Source of the DNA: Hemicordylus capensis
Taxonomy: Eukaryota > Chordata > Lepidosauria > Squamata > Cordylidae
DNA length: 64,000 nt
Assembly: GCF_027244095.1 (NCBI RefSeq)
Contig: NC_069661.1
Location: forward strand, 188,188,501 to 188,252,500
Direction: 5' to 3'
Within the stretch, counting starts at the first letter, position 1; every line of letters starts with the position of its first letter. This document shows positions 12,298 to 22,726 of the stretch, one piece after another. The notes below the pieces were generated by a model. That model did not search any database and was not told the origin of the DNA. It worked only from the letters and a program-made list of their open reading frames with translations. A program made the translations under genes and the position numbers.

Positions 12298-12533
12298 TAC
12301 AAGACTGCCTGGAGCTGGTCGGCTACATTTAACCACATTTGCAGGTTATACACCTTGTTTCTTGTAACAAATGAAAATAAGTTGGACAAGTTAGTTAGAA
12401 AGTCTCTGCCTGTAGACTGGTTGGCCCTTGCTCTTGCCCCAAAGGCAACAAAGAGTCTACGAGTCTTTCTAAAGTCTTTTGTTTTGTCCACATAGAAGAG
12501 GAGTGCCCTACAGACATCTAAGCAGTGCAGACA

Positions 12534-13633
12534 CAGCGCTGTCCCTTGGGGGGTGCAGGGCAAAGGGGCCAGCCCCCTGCATCTGACGACAGCAGCATCT
12601 GATGTCAGACACAGCAGGGAGTATGGCCTTGCTCTGAAACAGGGCCGCCCACCCCATTTCAGAGCAAATGCTGACCAGTGCTGTGTATGCAGCATGGCCA
12701 GGAGCTGCTGGACAAGTTGCTAGTGCAGCGCTGCTGGTATTTGCTCTGAAATGGAGCACATGGCCCCGTTTCAGAGCGAGGCCGCGCCCCCTGCATCAGG
12801 CTCAGGGGACACGGGGCTTTCTCCCCCCCTCCCCCAGGCAAGCACACATGGTGGCAGCGGACAGCTGCAGCGGCCGCTAGGGATGGGTCCGGACTGGTCC
12901 GGAGGCCATTGTAAAGGCCTCCGGACCGTCCGGACCGGTTCGGACCTGTCCGGTCCGGGTGGAGGGGATTCCTTTAAGGGCAGGGAGGGTTTACTTACCC
13001 CTCCCACCACTTGTCCCCCTCCAGCACTCGTATTTATTGTAAGAATTGGGGCGGCAGGATACCTCCCTGCCGCCCCTTGCCCCTCCGCAATGCAAAAGGC
13101 TCTGACAAGCCTTTTGCGCACACGCACGTCGCGCGCAAGCTTCACGTCTCCCTGACGCCGGAGGCCCGGTCTACCTGGCCTTGGCCCCTGCCGGCGGGTA
13201 GACTGGGCCTCCGGCGCCCGCCGGGACGAGGCCAGGTAGACCGGGCCTCCGGCGTTGGGGAGACGTGAAGCCCGTGCGTGACGTGCACGTGCGCAAAAGG
13301 CTTGCCGGAGTCTTTTGCATTGCGGAGGGGCAAGGGGCGGCAGGGAGGTATCCTGCCGCCCCAATTCTTACAATAAATACGAGTGCTGGAGGGAGACAAG
13401 TGGTGGGAGGGGTAAGTAAACCCTTCCCGCCCTTAAAGGAACCCATTCCACAGTGCCGGACCACAGCTGTGTGGTTCCGTGCACACCCCTAGCGGTCGCC
13501 ACGCACACTGCCACCAGGAGCTGAGCGCACAGACAGTATGAGAGGCTGCCCGCTGCTTGCTGGCATAGCGGGGCCCCTCCAAACACGTGTCTCGGGGCTA
13601 CCACCCAGTTGCCCCACCCTAAGGTCGGGCCTA
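12534..13633. mobile_element. hAT-type element, itself carrying a foldback insertion
   Basis: Left end CAGCGCTGTCCCTTGGGG and right end CCCTAAGGTCGGGCCTA are imperfect inverted repeats, flanked by a perfect 8-bp duplication tgcagaca (12526-12533 and 13634-13641). About 1.1 kb, of which 614 bp (12878-13491) is a later foldback element, leaving roughly 490 bp of its own GC-rich, non-coding sequence. Another foldback element lies directly against its right target duplication (13643). It sits in the recombinase part of the DIRS-type fossil. Confidence 0.72.
12878..13491. mobile_element. Foldback hAT element (TAGGGATG family)
   Basis: 614 bp, starting TAGGGATGGGTCCGG and ending GTGCACACCCCTA. Flanks gcggccgc (12870-12877) and gcggtcgc (13492-13499) match at 7 of 8 bases. 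The interior is a long, GC-rich inverted repeat: the arm holding 'cactcgtatttattgtaaga' near 13024 returns inverted near 13370, with the turn near 13200 around a 'ggtctacctggcc' motif. Open frames on both strands are the two readings of this palindrome, not genes. It lies inside the hAT at 12534. Confidence 0.92.
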
Positions 13634-13642
13634 TGCAGACAG

Positions 13643-14123
13643 TAGGGATGTGCATGGAACCGCGGTGGGGAGGCTCAAAGGCGGCGGGGGTGCTGCTTTA
13701 AGAGCCGGGGAGGGTGCACTTACCCCTCCTGCAGCCCCCCCCCGCTAGCATCCTTTTTTTGGAAAGCTAATCGGGGCGGCAGTGTACTTCCCTGCTGCCC
13801 CCGTTGCCCCCATTGGCCAGATATGGCCAGAAGTCCCCGATGCGCCTGCGTGTACCAGCATGGATGCGCTCACATCACGTGCTGGTGTGTCAAGGACTTC
13901 CAGCCAACGGGGGCAATGGGGCGGCAGGTAGGTACACTGCCGCCCCAATTAGCTTTCCAAAAAAAAGGACGCTGGCAGGGGAAAGTGGTGGGAGAGGTTA
14001 GTGCACCCTCCCCCGCTCTTAAAGCAGCACCCCCGCTGCCGTAGAAATGGCAGAACCGCCAGTTCTTCAAACCAGTTTGGAGGCCCATCAATGGACTCCA
14101 AACCAGTTCCATGCACATCCCTA
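13643..14123. mobile_element. Foldback hAT element (TAGGGATG family)
   Basis: 481 bp, starting TAGGGATGTGCATGGAAC and ending GTTCCATGCACATCCCTA. Perfect 8-bp duplication gcagacag (13635-13642 and 14124-14131). Inverted arms are broadly complementary ('ggaaagctaatcggggcggc' near 13760 against its complement near 13940). It went into, or right beside, the target duplication of the hAT at 12534, so it must be younger than that element. Confidence 0.95.
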
Positions 14124-14429
14124 GCAGACAGCACTCCAAAGGAGTGGTTGGGTTCAGGAAAAAGGCAGGAAGGAGAATGTCCTGGTTGATGTCCTGATTG
14201 ACATGGAAATCAGAAACTACCTTGGGTACAAAGGAAGGGTCTGTTCTCATAACCACCTTATTGGCGTAGAATTCCATGAAAGGGGAATCAGTCCTCAAAG
14301 CTGTGAGTTTGCTGACCCTTCCTGCTGTGGTGAAAGCAATCAGGAAGGCTGTCTTTATAGAGAGCAACTTAATGGGTGTTGAAGACAGAGTTTCAAAGGG
14401 GGCCTTTGTTTGAATAGAAAGCACTAGAG

Positions 14430-14751
14430 CAGGGGCGTAGCAAGGTTGGAGGGGGCCCAGAGACAAGATTTTAAAATGGGCCCCTCACTGATATACACAC
14501 ACAAACACACCTCACAATATATAGTGCACTCACATTCACATCCCCATTATGAATACGGTGAAAATCTAGTTCACATTGAATCTAGTTTTTTTACTCTCTG
14601 CTCCTGCCGATCTCCAAGAGACTCAACATAATTCATAGGTGGTGCAACATGGGTGGGTGGGGAGTCATGTGATGTGCCTCTGGGGGGGCCCTCGAAGCAG
14701 TGGGGCCCCAAGACGACTGCCTCCCCTTGCCTAATGGTAGTTACACCCCTG
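14430..14751. mobile_element. hAT-type non-autonomous element (CAGGGGCGTAGC family)
   Basis: 322 bp, left end CAGGGGCGTAGCAAGG and right end TAGTTACACCCCTG. Perfect 8-bp duplication cactagag (14422-14429 and 14752-14759). It shares interior phrases with the element at 25499 ('gaagcagtggggcccc' type), so both are one subfamily. It interrupts the DIRS-type fossil. Confidence 0.95.
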
Positions 14752-15047
14752 CACTAGAGAGAGGCTCCAAGGTTCAATTGGTTTTCTAATGGGAGGGAAG
14801 AGGTTGTTGATTCCCTTAAGAAATCTCTTGCAGTTCAAGTGAGAGAATAGTGACTTAGCATCCTAGCCTGCATGAACTGCGGAGAGGGCCACCATGTAGA
14901 TTTTAATAGATGAATTGGATAGGCCCAAGCATTTCAGGGAGGTCCTGAAATGCAGGACATTTCATGGTCCTCTCCAAGACAAAGTAGGCAGAGATCATGT
15001 TTGTCAGATGAGGGCAGTGTCCCACGGCATGAAGAACACCTCTTGAA

Positions 15048-15957
15048 TAGTGATGTGCATGGTCCGGAGCAGTCCGGACCAGCACCAAAGGGGAGCCTAT
15101 ATTTTAGGGCGGGGAGGGCTTGTGTACCCCTCCTGCGCCTCTTTGCCCCCGCCAGTGGCCGTAATTTACTGTAAAATTGGGGCGCTGGAAACCAGCCGCC
15201 CCAGCCGCCGCCGCTTCCGCCGCCCCCCCCCCCCGCGAGCAAATTAGAGGGGAAAAAGGCTACTGCCTACAAGGAAGGGCTACTGCCGCCCTGCCGCCGC
15301 CACCCGCCACCCCCCCCACGAGTGCTCACCAAGTTAGAAGACTTTAGAGAGGAGCTCGCGAACAGAGCTCCTCTCTTATCGAAGCCTCCGGCCCAACTGG
15401 GGCCTTGGGCGCGTGCGCACGCGCGCTAGAGCTCTTCTTCCACTAGAGCTTTTGCCGGAGGCCCGGTCTACCCGGCTTCCTCCCGGCGGGTAGACCGGGC
15501 CTCAGGCAAAAGCTCTAGTGGAAGAAGAGCTCTAGCGCGCGTGCGCACGCGCCCAAGGCCCCAGTTGGGACGGAGGCTTCGATAAGAGAGGAGCTCTGTT
15601 CGCGAGCTCCTCTCTAAAGTCTTCTAACTTGGTGAGCACTCGTGGGGGGGTGGCGGGTGGCGGCGGCAGGGCGGCAGTAGCCCTTCCTTGTAGGCAGTAG
15701 CCTTTTTCCCCTCTAATTTGCTCGCGGGGGGGGCGCGGCGGAAGCGGCGGCGGCTGGGGCGGCTGGTTTCCAGCGCCCCAATTTTACAGTAAATTACGGC
15801 CACTGGCGGGGGCAAAGAGGCGCGGGAGGGGTAAACAAGCCCTCCCCGCCCTTAAAGCAATACCCCCCCACCCGGACCGGACCAACCAGGGCAGAACCGG
15901 TCCGGCAGTTCGGCCATTCTATAGAATGGCCACCGGACCGGTTCGGACACACGCCTA
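15048..15957. mobile_element. Foldback hAT element with near-perfect long arms
   Basis: 910 bp, starting TAGTGATGTGCATGG and ending GACACACGCCTA, flanked by a perfect 8-bp duplication ctcttgaa (15040-15047 and 15958-15965). Two arms of roughly 380 bp (about 15098-15475 and 15484-15865) are almost exact inverted copies. The turn lies near 15480 in a 'ggtctacccgg' motif also present at the turn of the 12878 element. Very GC-rich and full of CpG, non-coding. The near-identity of the arms implies recent formation or ongoing arm correction. Confidence 0.95.
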
Positions 15958-16329
15958 CTCTTGAACCTTTTTAATGTCCATCAGTACAAATACCAAGAAA
16001 ACTAATCCAGATCATAAGGCAAAGAGTAGAGAGAGAGCAAACCATTGTCGTAAAACCGAGCATTCAAACCTTGAATCTTTTCTTTCAGGAACCAAGCACG
16101 ACCGAGGAGCAAATCCTGAGGGAAGCACACACAGTGGCAGTTGAGAAGGAACTGAGCAAAAGGGCACACTACTGCCAAAGATACTGAGCACACTTGGCGT
16201 GAGAAGGACAGCGCTACAGAGCACCTCAGGAAGCTTGAAAATCCTTCCACAGGGACTTCTGTGCAGACACATAACCCACGTTGTGAAGGATACCAGATCA
16301 CCACAAATATCTATACCTACAATGAACTT

Positions 16330-17300
16330 GATAGTCAACTTGTATATTTAGTGACTTCCAAGATCTTGATTAGTTATTGTGTTGAGTAGGTGCAGCTTTC
16401 CTATAGAGGCTCTAGATTATTTTTGCTGCAACCAAAATATTGTGAAATGTGGCCCTATATTATCTGTCCTCAAGAACAACAAGGGTTGTACTGAAGTTTC
16501 AAATGTTAAACTCTTCCTGGTTATTTAAAAAAATGACTTGTACTACAAATTAGAACTTCTTTCTTCTTTGAATCCAGAAACACCGAGGAACTGTCTTTTG
16601 AATCACTTTCCAAATGTTGATTGTTTCATTAAACATCTTCTACTGTATCATTATCAGTGCCACAGGGAGCTATGGCAGGAGCTAACCCATTCTGTGTTAT
16701 AAATAAATGCCCTTTACAGTCTGCAGATAAACTTCAATCAGGGAAGTAGTGGGTAATATATCTTGTGTCCTGCATATATTGACATTTAACTATTGTGGTT
16801 TCATCAAGTTGTGTAAATACTTTAGAAGGCCATTGATAGTCACTGTCAGCTACAAAGAGACAACACAGCCTCCATTTAGACCAACATTTCTCAACTGTCC
16901 ATAAACCACAAATGATGTTTGAGACAAATGATGCCTGTGCTCTAACAGTTAGAGTGCTTACACAAGATCATTGAACTTGGATGCATTTAGTCACCATATT
17001 CACAGCCAGACATTACATTATAAGCTTATTCACACAATGATTAACTGGGTAGGACAAAAGTATTGCCCAGTTTTGGGAGCTGTGCACACTCCTGTTTTCT
17101 GTTTGTGTGTGAGTAAAAAAAACAAAGTATCAGTCATCATGCGTTCACACATCTGTTCACACATGAACAGGAAATAGGAGCATGCACTGTTCTCAAAACT
17201 GTGAATGTCAGTTTCACATTTAATCATACAGTCAATCATCATGTGAACAAGCCTATCAAATATCACTATCTAATGTGTTTAGAGCTGCTATCTACATAAA
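16330..17300. other. No gene or repeat recognised
   Basis: AT-rich DNA between the DIRS-type fossil and a SINE. Nothing supported. Confidence 0.4.
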
Positions 17301-17600
17301 GAGAGGAGCTGGTCTTGTCGTAGCAAGCATGACTTGCCCCTTTAGCTAAGCAGGGTCTGCCCTGGTTGCATATGAATGGGAGACTTGATGTGTGAGCACT
17401 GTAAGATATTCCCCTTAGGGGATGGAGCTGCTCTGGGAACAGCAGAAAGTTTCAAGTTCCCTCCCTGGCATCTCAAAGATAGGGTTGAGAGAGATTCCTG
17501 CCTGCAATCTTGGAGAAGCTGCTGCCAGTCTGGGCAGACAATACTGAGCTAGATGGACCTATGGTCTGACTTAGTATATGGCAGCTTGCTATGTTCCTAT
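17301..17600 (+). mobile_element. 5S rRNA-headed SINE, full length
   Basis: About 300 bp. The head at 17344-17384 ('agctaagcagggtctgccct', then 'gggagac') closely matches the internal promoter part of vertebrate 5S rRNA, giving a SINE3-type RNA polymerase III promoter. A central body follows, then a tail 'gacaatactgagctagatgg', 'ggtctgacttagtatatggc' and 'tatgttcctat'. The same element occurs at 33014 (plus) and 42602 (minus). It would be mobilised by a partner LINE recognising its tail. Confidence 0.88.
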
Positions 17601-18865
17601 AAGAAGGCTGCTGGATTAGACCAAAGGCCCATCTATTCCAGCATCCTGTTTTTCACAGTGGTCCACCAGATGCCTCTGGAAAGCAGTGCTTCCGCTAAGG
17701 CGTGTGTGTGTGTGGGGTTTCACACTTTTTAAAATGTCCACTCAGTCAATTTTTGATCTCACTCAGGTAGAATCAGGAAGGCCCCACTCTGAATGCATGT
17801 GCACGCACACACTGCCTTGATACTACCACCCAGAACAAAACTCATTCCACACATAGATGGAAAAAAATAGAGAACACTGCCCACAAGCAGGAGATGAAAG
17901 TATGCCCCCTTTCCCTCCTTGCTTTCTTGGAACTGGTATTCAAAGGCATTCTGCCTCTCAGCCTGGCAGTAGCATAAAGCCATGATGATGATGACGATGT
18001 CAACTACCAATATTTATATACTGCAGCCATTGATAGACTTGTCCTCCAAGAATTTCCTAATCACCTTTTAAAGCTATCTAAGTCAGCGGCCACTACATCT
18101 TGTGGCAGCAAATTCCATAGATTAATTATGCACTGGGTGAAGAAGAAATTCCTTTTGACCATCCTAAATCTCCTTCCAGTCAGTTTCATTGGATGATCCT
18201 TGGTTTTAGTGCTGTGAGAGGGTGATCAAAACATCTGTATCCACTTTCTCCATACAATGCATAATTTTAAAAGCCTTGTCTTTTTTCTAAACTAACAAAT
18301 CCCAGACACTGTAGCCTTTTCTCATAAGGAAGGTGCTCCAGCCCCTTGATCTCTTTGGTTGCTCTCTTTTGCACATTTTCCAGCAATACAACAGCATTTT
18401 TTAAGATGTGGAGATCAGAACTGTATACAGTAATCCAAATATTGTCACAAAATAGGTTTTTATATGGGCATGACAGCACAAGCAGGTTTATTTTCAACCC
18501 CCTTCCTAGCTATCCATAAAATTTGCCTTTTTCACAGCTGGCACACACAAGGCCAATGTTTTTAATGAGCTGTCCACCATGATCCAAAGATTTCTGTCAC
18601 TGCCTGCTTAAACCCATCACTGAATATGTAAAGCAGGCATTTATTTATTTTTGCCAGAATGTGCATCGCTTTACACATATTTACACTGAATGACATCTGC
18701 CATTTTGTTTCCTTTCACCCAGTATGGATATATACTGGAGCTCTTTGCAATCCATGTTGGTTTTCACTTCCCTGAATATTTTGGTATCATCTGCAGACTT
18801 AGCCACCTCACTGCTTAACCTCCAGTTCATCTATGAACTAGTTTTAAAACACTGGTACCTAATGG
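17601..18865 (-). mobile_element. CR1 LINE, 3' part
   Basis: A minus-strand CR1. Its 3'UTR begins near 17601 on plus ('gctgctggattagacc', 'ccagcatcctgttt'), followed by coding remnants: 'VVLLENVQKRATKEIKGLEH' and 'LPYEKRLQCLGFVSLEKRQG' (frame opening near 18497) is the usual CR1 reverse-transcriptase C-terminal block. Further right, 'ggtatcatctgcagac' corresponds to the reverse-transcriptase region. 5'-truncated near 18865, with several stops and frameshifts. A hAT element (17684) interrupts the 3'UTR. Confidence 0.88.
17684..17879. mobile_element. hAT-type MITE (CAGTGTTCCCTCTAA family)
   Basis: 196 bp, left end CAGTGCTTCCGCTAAGG, right end ATAGAGAACACTG. Its interior matches the elements at 38736 and (inverted) 34827: 'ctcaggtagaatcaggaagg', 'gccttgatactaccacc', 'acatagatgg'. 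It lies in the CR1 3'UTR, but the flanks (ctggaaag and cccacaag) are not a duplication. They instead read straight on as CR1 sequence, so one duplication copy was lost or the element arrived without one. Confidence 0.8.
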
Positions 18866-19097
18866 GTTTCCTGTGTCTAAGGATTGCTTGACATGAAAAA
18901 ATTCAACAGAGCCAGCTTTCCCACTAGACATGATAAAGAAAACCATATTAAAGAAAACTGTACCATGTTAAAGAAAACTGCACATTCTGAACATTCCACA
19001 TTCATTGATTATTTGTTAATTAATCTGAAGCAGCTATACGGGAGATTCAGGATTGACAGGAAAGTGTTTCTTCACTCAACACATAATTCATGTATAG

Positions 19098-19224
19098 CAG
19101 GGATTCTTGACATTGGGTTCCCAGCTGCTGTTGAACTACAACTCCCAGCCTTTGCCCATTGTGGCTGGGGATGATAGGAGTTGTAATCCAAAGACATCTG
19201 AGAACCCAAAGTTGAGAACTCTTG
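19098..19224. mobile_element. hAT-type palindromic MITE
   Basis: 127 bp, starting CAGGGATTCTTGACATTGGG and ending AAAGTTGAGAACTCTTG, with the family core 'acaactcccagcc' and its complement. Flanks atgtatag (19090-19097) and atgtatgg (19225-19232) match at 7 of 8 bases. More diverged than 9200. Inserted in CR1. Confidence 0.9.
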
Positions 19225-19291
19225 ATGTATGGAATTTGTTGCCACAGGATGTGGTCATAGCCAGTAACTTAGTTGGCTTTAAAAATGCAGT

Positions 19292-19368
19292 ATTTTGTTT
19301 ATTTATTTATTTATTTATTTGAGTTATATACTGCCCTTCCAAAAATGATTCAGGGCAGTGTATTTAAT
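19292..19368 (-). mobile_element. L2 3' end with (TTTA)n tail
   Basis: A (TTTA)n run at about 19292-19320 followed on plus by 'tactgcccttccaaaaatga' and 'ttcagggcag', the minus-strand L2 terminal hairpin. Only about 45 bases of LINE remain. It interrupts CR1. Confidence 0.75.
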
Positions 19369-19434
19369 GTCATTAGAGAAGATAATGGCTATCATGCTCA
19401 AGGTAGTATGTCACTGAACACCACCTGCTAAGGG

Positions 19435-19592
19435 CAGGGGTGTAGCTAGGAGAGAGGGAGCCTGTATTTGCCCCTCTCCCTGGCAGCCTGGCCGAGTGAG
19501 GAAGGTCATGAAGAAAATAGGGAGGGGGATGGAGCTGGGGGGCCGGGTCTGGGTTCTTTGAACCCATCCACTCAATTATAGCTATACCCCTG
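19435..19592. mobile_element. hAT-type non-autonomous element (CAGGGGCGTAGCTA family)
   Basis: 158 bp, left end CAGGGGTGTAGCTAGG, right end TATAGCTATACCCCTG. Flanks gctaaggg (19427) and gctaaggt (19593) match at 7 of 8. The interior ('agaaaatagggaggg', 'tctttgaaccc', 'ctcaattatagct') is the same as that at 9532. Confidence 0.93.
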
Positions 19593-19739
19593 GCTAAGGT
19601 GTCACAGTAGGAGAAGGCTATTGCCTTCATGCCCAGCTTACAGGCTTCTCAAAGGCATCTGGTTGGCCACTGTGAGAAAGAGAATGCTGCACTTGATAGA
19701 TCTTTGGTCTGACTCAATAGAGCTTTTCTTATACTGTAT

Positions 19740-20305
19740 ACCATTGCTCTGTATTCAGACTTACTAGTGTGGATTAGAGACACCACTTCTCCACTAAGCA
19801 TGAATTGAAAGATGGAGAGTACTCACTCTTTAACCACCTTGTTTGCTAATATGTTTAAAGCAGGGGTAGGCAGAAGCTAGACTGTAGTCTAGCCAACACT
19901 GGCCAACGCATAGTGGGCTACCTAGTACCTGATATTGGAGGGATTATTGAAATCTTGCTGATCCAGCAACACCATTCTTGTTTTGTTAAGAAAGAACACA
20001 TAGTGAAGATCACTTAAAATTAGCTGTGCCATAACACTTAAATCCTGATATCTACTCTTACTTGTAAATTTAATACACATTGATAGGCCATGGGGATCCA
20101 TGCAAGACTGAAGTCAGCCCACCTGTGCCTTAATGGATATTAAGGGATAAGCAACCATATTAAGCAATCTCAGTGAAAGTGTCTTGTGTATGTGTTAGGA
20201 GTGGGTAGATTTTTTGCATTTTTGTTGTATGATTCTATGTGGAGTGGAAATCTAAATTTATGTTAGTGATTGTCACTATATAACTAATAGCAGTAGTTAT
20301 TCCAT
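19740..20305. other. No gene or repeat recognised
   Basis: Plain AT-rich DNA between two CR1-bearing blocks. Confidence 0.4.
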
Positions 20306-20307
20306 AT

Positions 20308-20396
20308 TCCACCGCCCAGAGACGAAAGTTTGGGCGGTATACAAGTTGAATGAATGAATGAATGAATAAATAAATAAATAAATAAATAAATAAATA
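20308..20396 (+). mobile_element. L2-type 3' end with (GAAT)n/(AAAT)n tail
   Basis: 'accgcccagagacgaaagtt' and 'tgggcggtatacaag' form the L2-family terminal hairpin on the plus strand, followed by (gaat)n and (aaat)n. Only the extreme 3' end was inserted. Confidence 0.8.
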
Positions 20397-20888
20397 TTAA
20401 TTCAGAGTAAAGAGCTGTAATATTATTACATATATTCTATTTTTTAAAAAAGGTCTGTTGTGCTGTGTCAGAGGTGCTGCATTTGAATTATATTTAACTA
20501 TTAGTGCTTCCTTCCTTTCCACCAAATAACACATTCATATTTAAACTAAAGGAAGGTGAAACGTAGATAATCAGCACCTGAGGATACTCAGAAGGATGCA
20601 GCAATGTGTTGTGCCCCAATTTCATCAGTTTATTAAATGAAAAACATCACTATACATTCATATTCTATGACAAGCAAAGTCTTAATGGTAAAAGTGAATA
20701 AATACTAAATTAAAATGCCCATGACAATTATTATTGTCCTAAGAACAGCCCTGTTGGATCAGGCCCAAGGACCATCTAGTCCAGCATCCTGTTTCACAAA
20801 GTGGCCCATCAGATGCCGCTAGGAAGCCCACAGGCAGGAGCTGAGGGCATGACCTCACTCCTGCTGTTACTCCCCTGCAACTGGTATT

Positions 20889-21423
20889 CAGAGGCATATC
20901 TAGGGAAAATAGTGCCTAGGGCAAGCACTGAAATTGTGCCCCCTGTCACAAGAAGCAAAGTAAGAGCAAATGAATACAATCCTAGCTGATAAGCTTCAGC
21001 TCAGTATTCACAAGCCCTGATTCTCTGTACATAGTGCCAAACTGAATAGGTGTACAGTGACTTATATTAATTTTTTTAAAGTTACCTGTAACCCCTTTGA
21101 GGGGCTTCCTAAAGGCCATGGGGGGGGTCTGCAAAGGTTCCCCCTCCCCCCACTGGCCTCTAGGGCCTCACAGGGACCATTTGAGCATGTGCGGTGGCCA
21201 TTTTTAAATATATATATATTTTAAAAATGGCCACCACTCATGCTCAAATGGCCTCTGTGAGGCCTAGCATGGCCTAGGGCTTCACAGAGGCCATTTGAGC
21301 ATGCACAGTGGCCATTTTGTTTTCAGTGGCCATTAAAAAATAGTTTTAAAAAACGGCACCACCCCCCCTTCAAGTGGCGCTCGGGGCACGTGCCCTGTCT
21401 GCCTTACCCGAGATACTCCACTG
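20889..21423. mobile_element. hAT-type non-autonomous element
   Basis: 535 bp, left end CAGAGGCATATCTAGGG, right end CGAGATACTCCACTG. Perfect 8-bp duplication ctggtatt (20881-20888 and 21424-21431). It contains an inner inverted repeat around a (ta)n turn near 21210 ('catttgagcatgtgcggtgg' against its complement). Non-coding. Inserted in the CR1 3'UTR. Confidence 0.93.
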
Positions 21424-21447
21424 CTGGTATTGAGAAGATCATGCCTC

Positions 21448-22167
21448 CAGTGGAGGCCCTTCACTTAGGGCAAGGTGGGCAATGCCCACCCCCCAAAAAG
21501 GCCAAAATGTCCAAAGAAACTAATAAAAATGGTCTAAAAACAATAATTGTCAGCCATTCTGTCCTCTGCCACCATTTTAGGGCTGGCTGACTCAGTCACT
21601 GCAGCCCTGCACTTCCCTGCCTGTAGCTTGCAAGCCTGCAGTGTTGACATATAGTGGGCGCTGGTAGTAAAATTCCTTAAACACCTATAAGAGCACACGA
21701 AACAGTTGCGAATAACAGTGTTCATAAGGCAGGAGACAATCCCATGGCTTGCCTTTGTTGTCAAAAGATGGGCTGAATTCAAATAGCCCTATCAGGAAGA
21801 CATCATCCTGACTGACAGCTCCCTATGCCTCTGACTAGCAATCAGTGGCCGGGGGCACTGCTGTTTCCCAGACTCTCATATCTGGCAGCAGTGATATAGG
21901 AAGATGCTGAAAGGCATCATCTCATACTGCATGGAAAGAGGCAATGGTAATCCCCTCCTGTATTCTATCAAAGAAAACCACAGGGCTCTGTGGGCACCAG
22001 CAGTCAAAATCAACTTGACAGCAAACTTTACCTTTTACTCCCTATATGCCCACAGGAGTTAGTGTTGTTGTGTTTTGTTTTGTTTTGCTCCACCCCTGCG
22101 CCACTCACTTTGGCTCTACCCACCTGCCTGGTGCTCACCCAGTCCCAGGAGTCACCAGCCGCCACTG
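21448..22167. mobile_element. hAT-type element carrying a SINE
   Basis: 720 bp, left end CAGTGGAGGCCCTTCAC, right end GTCACCAGCCGCCACTG. Perfect 8-bp duplication catgcctc (21440-21447 and 22168-22175). The CR1 3'UTR reads on across the gap. A Sauria-type SINE (21862) is nested inside. It lies only 24 bases from the hAT at 20889. Confidence 0.9.
21862..22042 (+). mobile_element. Sauria-type SINE, 5'-truncated
   Basis: Matches the Sauria-type SINE at 45957: 'tttcccagactc', 'ggaagatgctgaaaggcatc', 'tctcatactgc', 'ctcctgtattctatcaaaga', 'ggctctgtgg' and a BovB-like end 'aacttgacagcaaactttac'. The tRNA-like head is missing. Nested in the hAT at 21448. Confidence 0.88.
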
Positions 22168-22726
22168 CATGCCTCTGAGGCTGGAGGTGGCCTATAGACC
22201 TCAGACTCTAGAGCATGAGTCAACACTTTCAACGAGCTGTCCACCACGACCCCAAGTTTCCTCTCCTGGATAGTCACCGACAGCTCAGATCCCATCAGTG
22301 TATATGTGAGTTGGGCTCTTTTGCCCCAATATGCATAACTTTACTTGCCAACATTAAACCACATTTGCCATTTTGTCACCCACTTACCCAATTTGGAGAG
22401 ATCCTTTTGAAGCTCCTCAAAATCTGTTTTGGATTTCACTATCCAAAAGAGTTTGGTGTCATCTGCAAATTTGGCCACCTTGCTGCTTACCCCAACTTAT
22501 AAATCATTTATGAATAAATTAAAAAGCACAGGTCCCAGTACAGATTCCTGGGGGACCCCACTTCTTACTTCCCTGCACTGTGAAAACTCTCCATTTATAC
22601 CTACCCTTCTGTTTCCTGTCCTTCAACCAGATACCAGTCCATACATGCACTTGTCCCCTTATCCCATGACTGCTAAGTTTTTTCAGGAGTCTTTGATGAG
22701 GAACTTTGTCAAAAGCTTTTTGGAAG

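Larger units (their letters stand above)
10290..16320 (-). mobile_element. DIRS-type tyrosine-recombinase retroelement fossil
   Basis: An old, broken DIRS-like element lying on the minus strand. Its outer parts are inverted copies of one another: the block at about 10320-10480, read forward, matches the block at about 16130-16310 read backward (shared 'gtgatctggt', 'aatgtgggttatg' and 'tttggcag' phrases), as expected for DIRS inverted ends. Between them, minus-strand pieces resemble tyrosine recombinase: one around 14220-14400, one around 12420-12520, and a C-terminal His-Ser-Thr-Arg piece around 10770-10880. Their order is right for this family. The element has been split by at least six later insertions (listed separately) and carries additional decay. 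Most of its length is foreign DNA. Outer borders are approximate. It is clearly older than the elements inside it. Confidence 0.78.
19041..19738 (+). mobile_element. CR1 LINE 3' end
   Basis: Plus-strand CR1 3' end: 'gtttcttcactcaacacata', then 'ggaatttgttgccacaggat', 'ggttggccactgtgag' and the terminal 'gatctttggtctgactc'. This is the reverse complement of the 3' ends at 17601 and 20736. It is broken by a palindromic hAT (19098), an L2 3' end with (TTTA)n (19292) and a second hAT (19435). Only a fragment of the reverse-transcriptase C-terminus remains. Confidence 0.8.

Noticed and set aside
12751-13492. Overlapping open frames of 75-197 residues on both strands
   Set aside because: They are the two readings of a GC-rich palindrome. 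The same peptide (starting MSPSSTRIYCKNWGGRIPPC) appears on both strands because the arms are inverted copies.
17344-17384. A 5S rRNA gene
   Set aside because: Only the internal promoter part matches. The ends of 5S rRNA are missing, and the same head plus unrelated tail repeats at 33014 and 42602, so it is a SINE.
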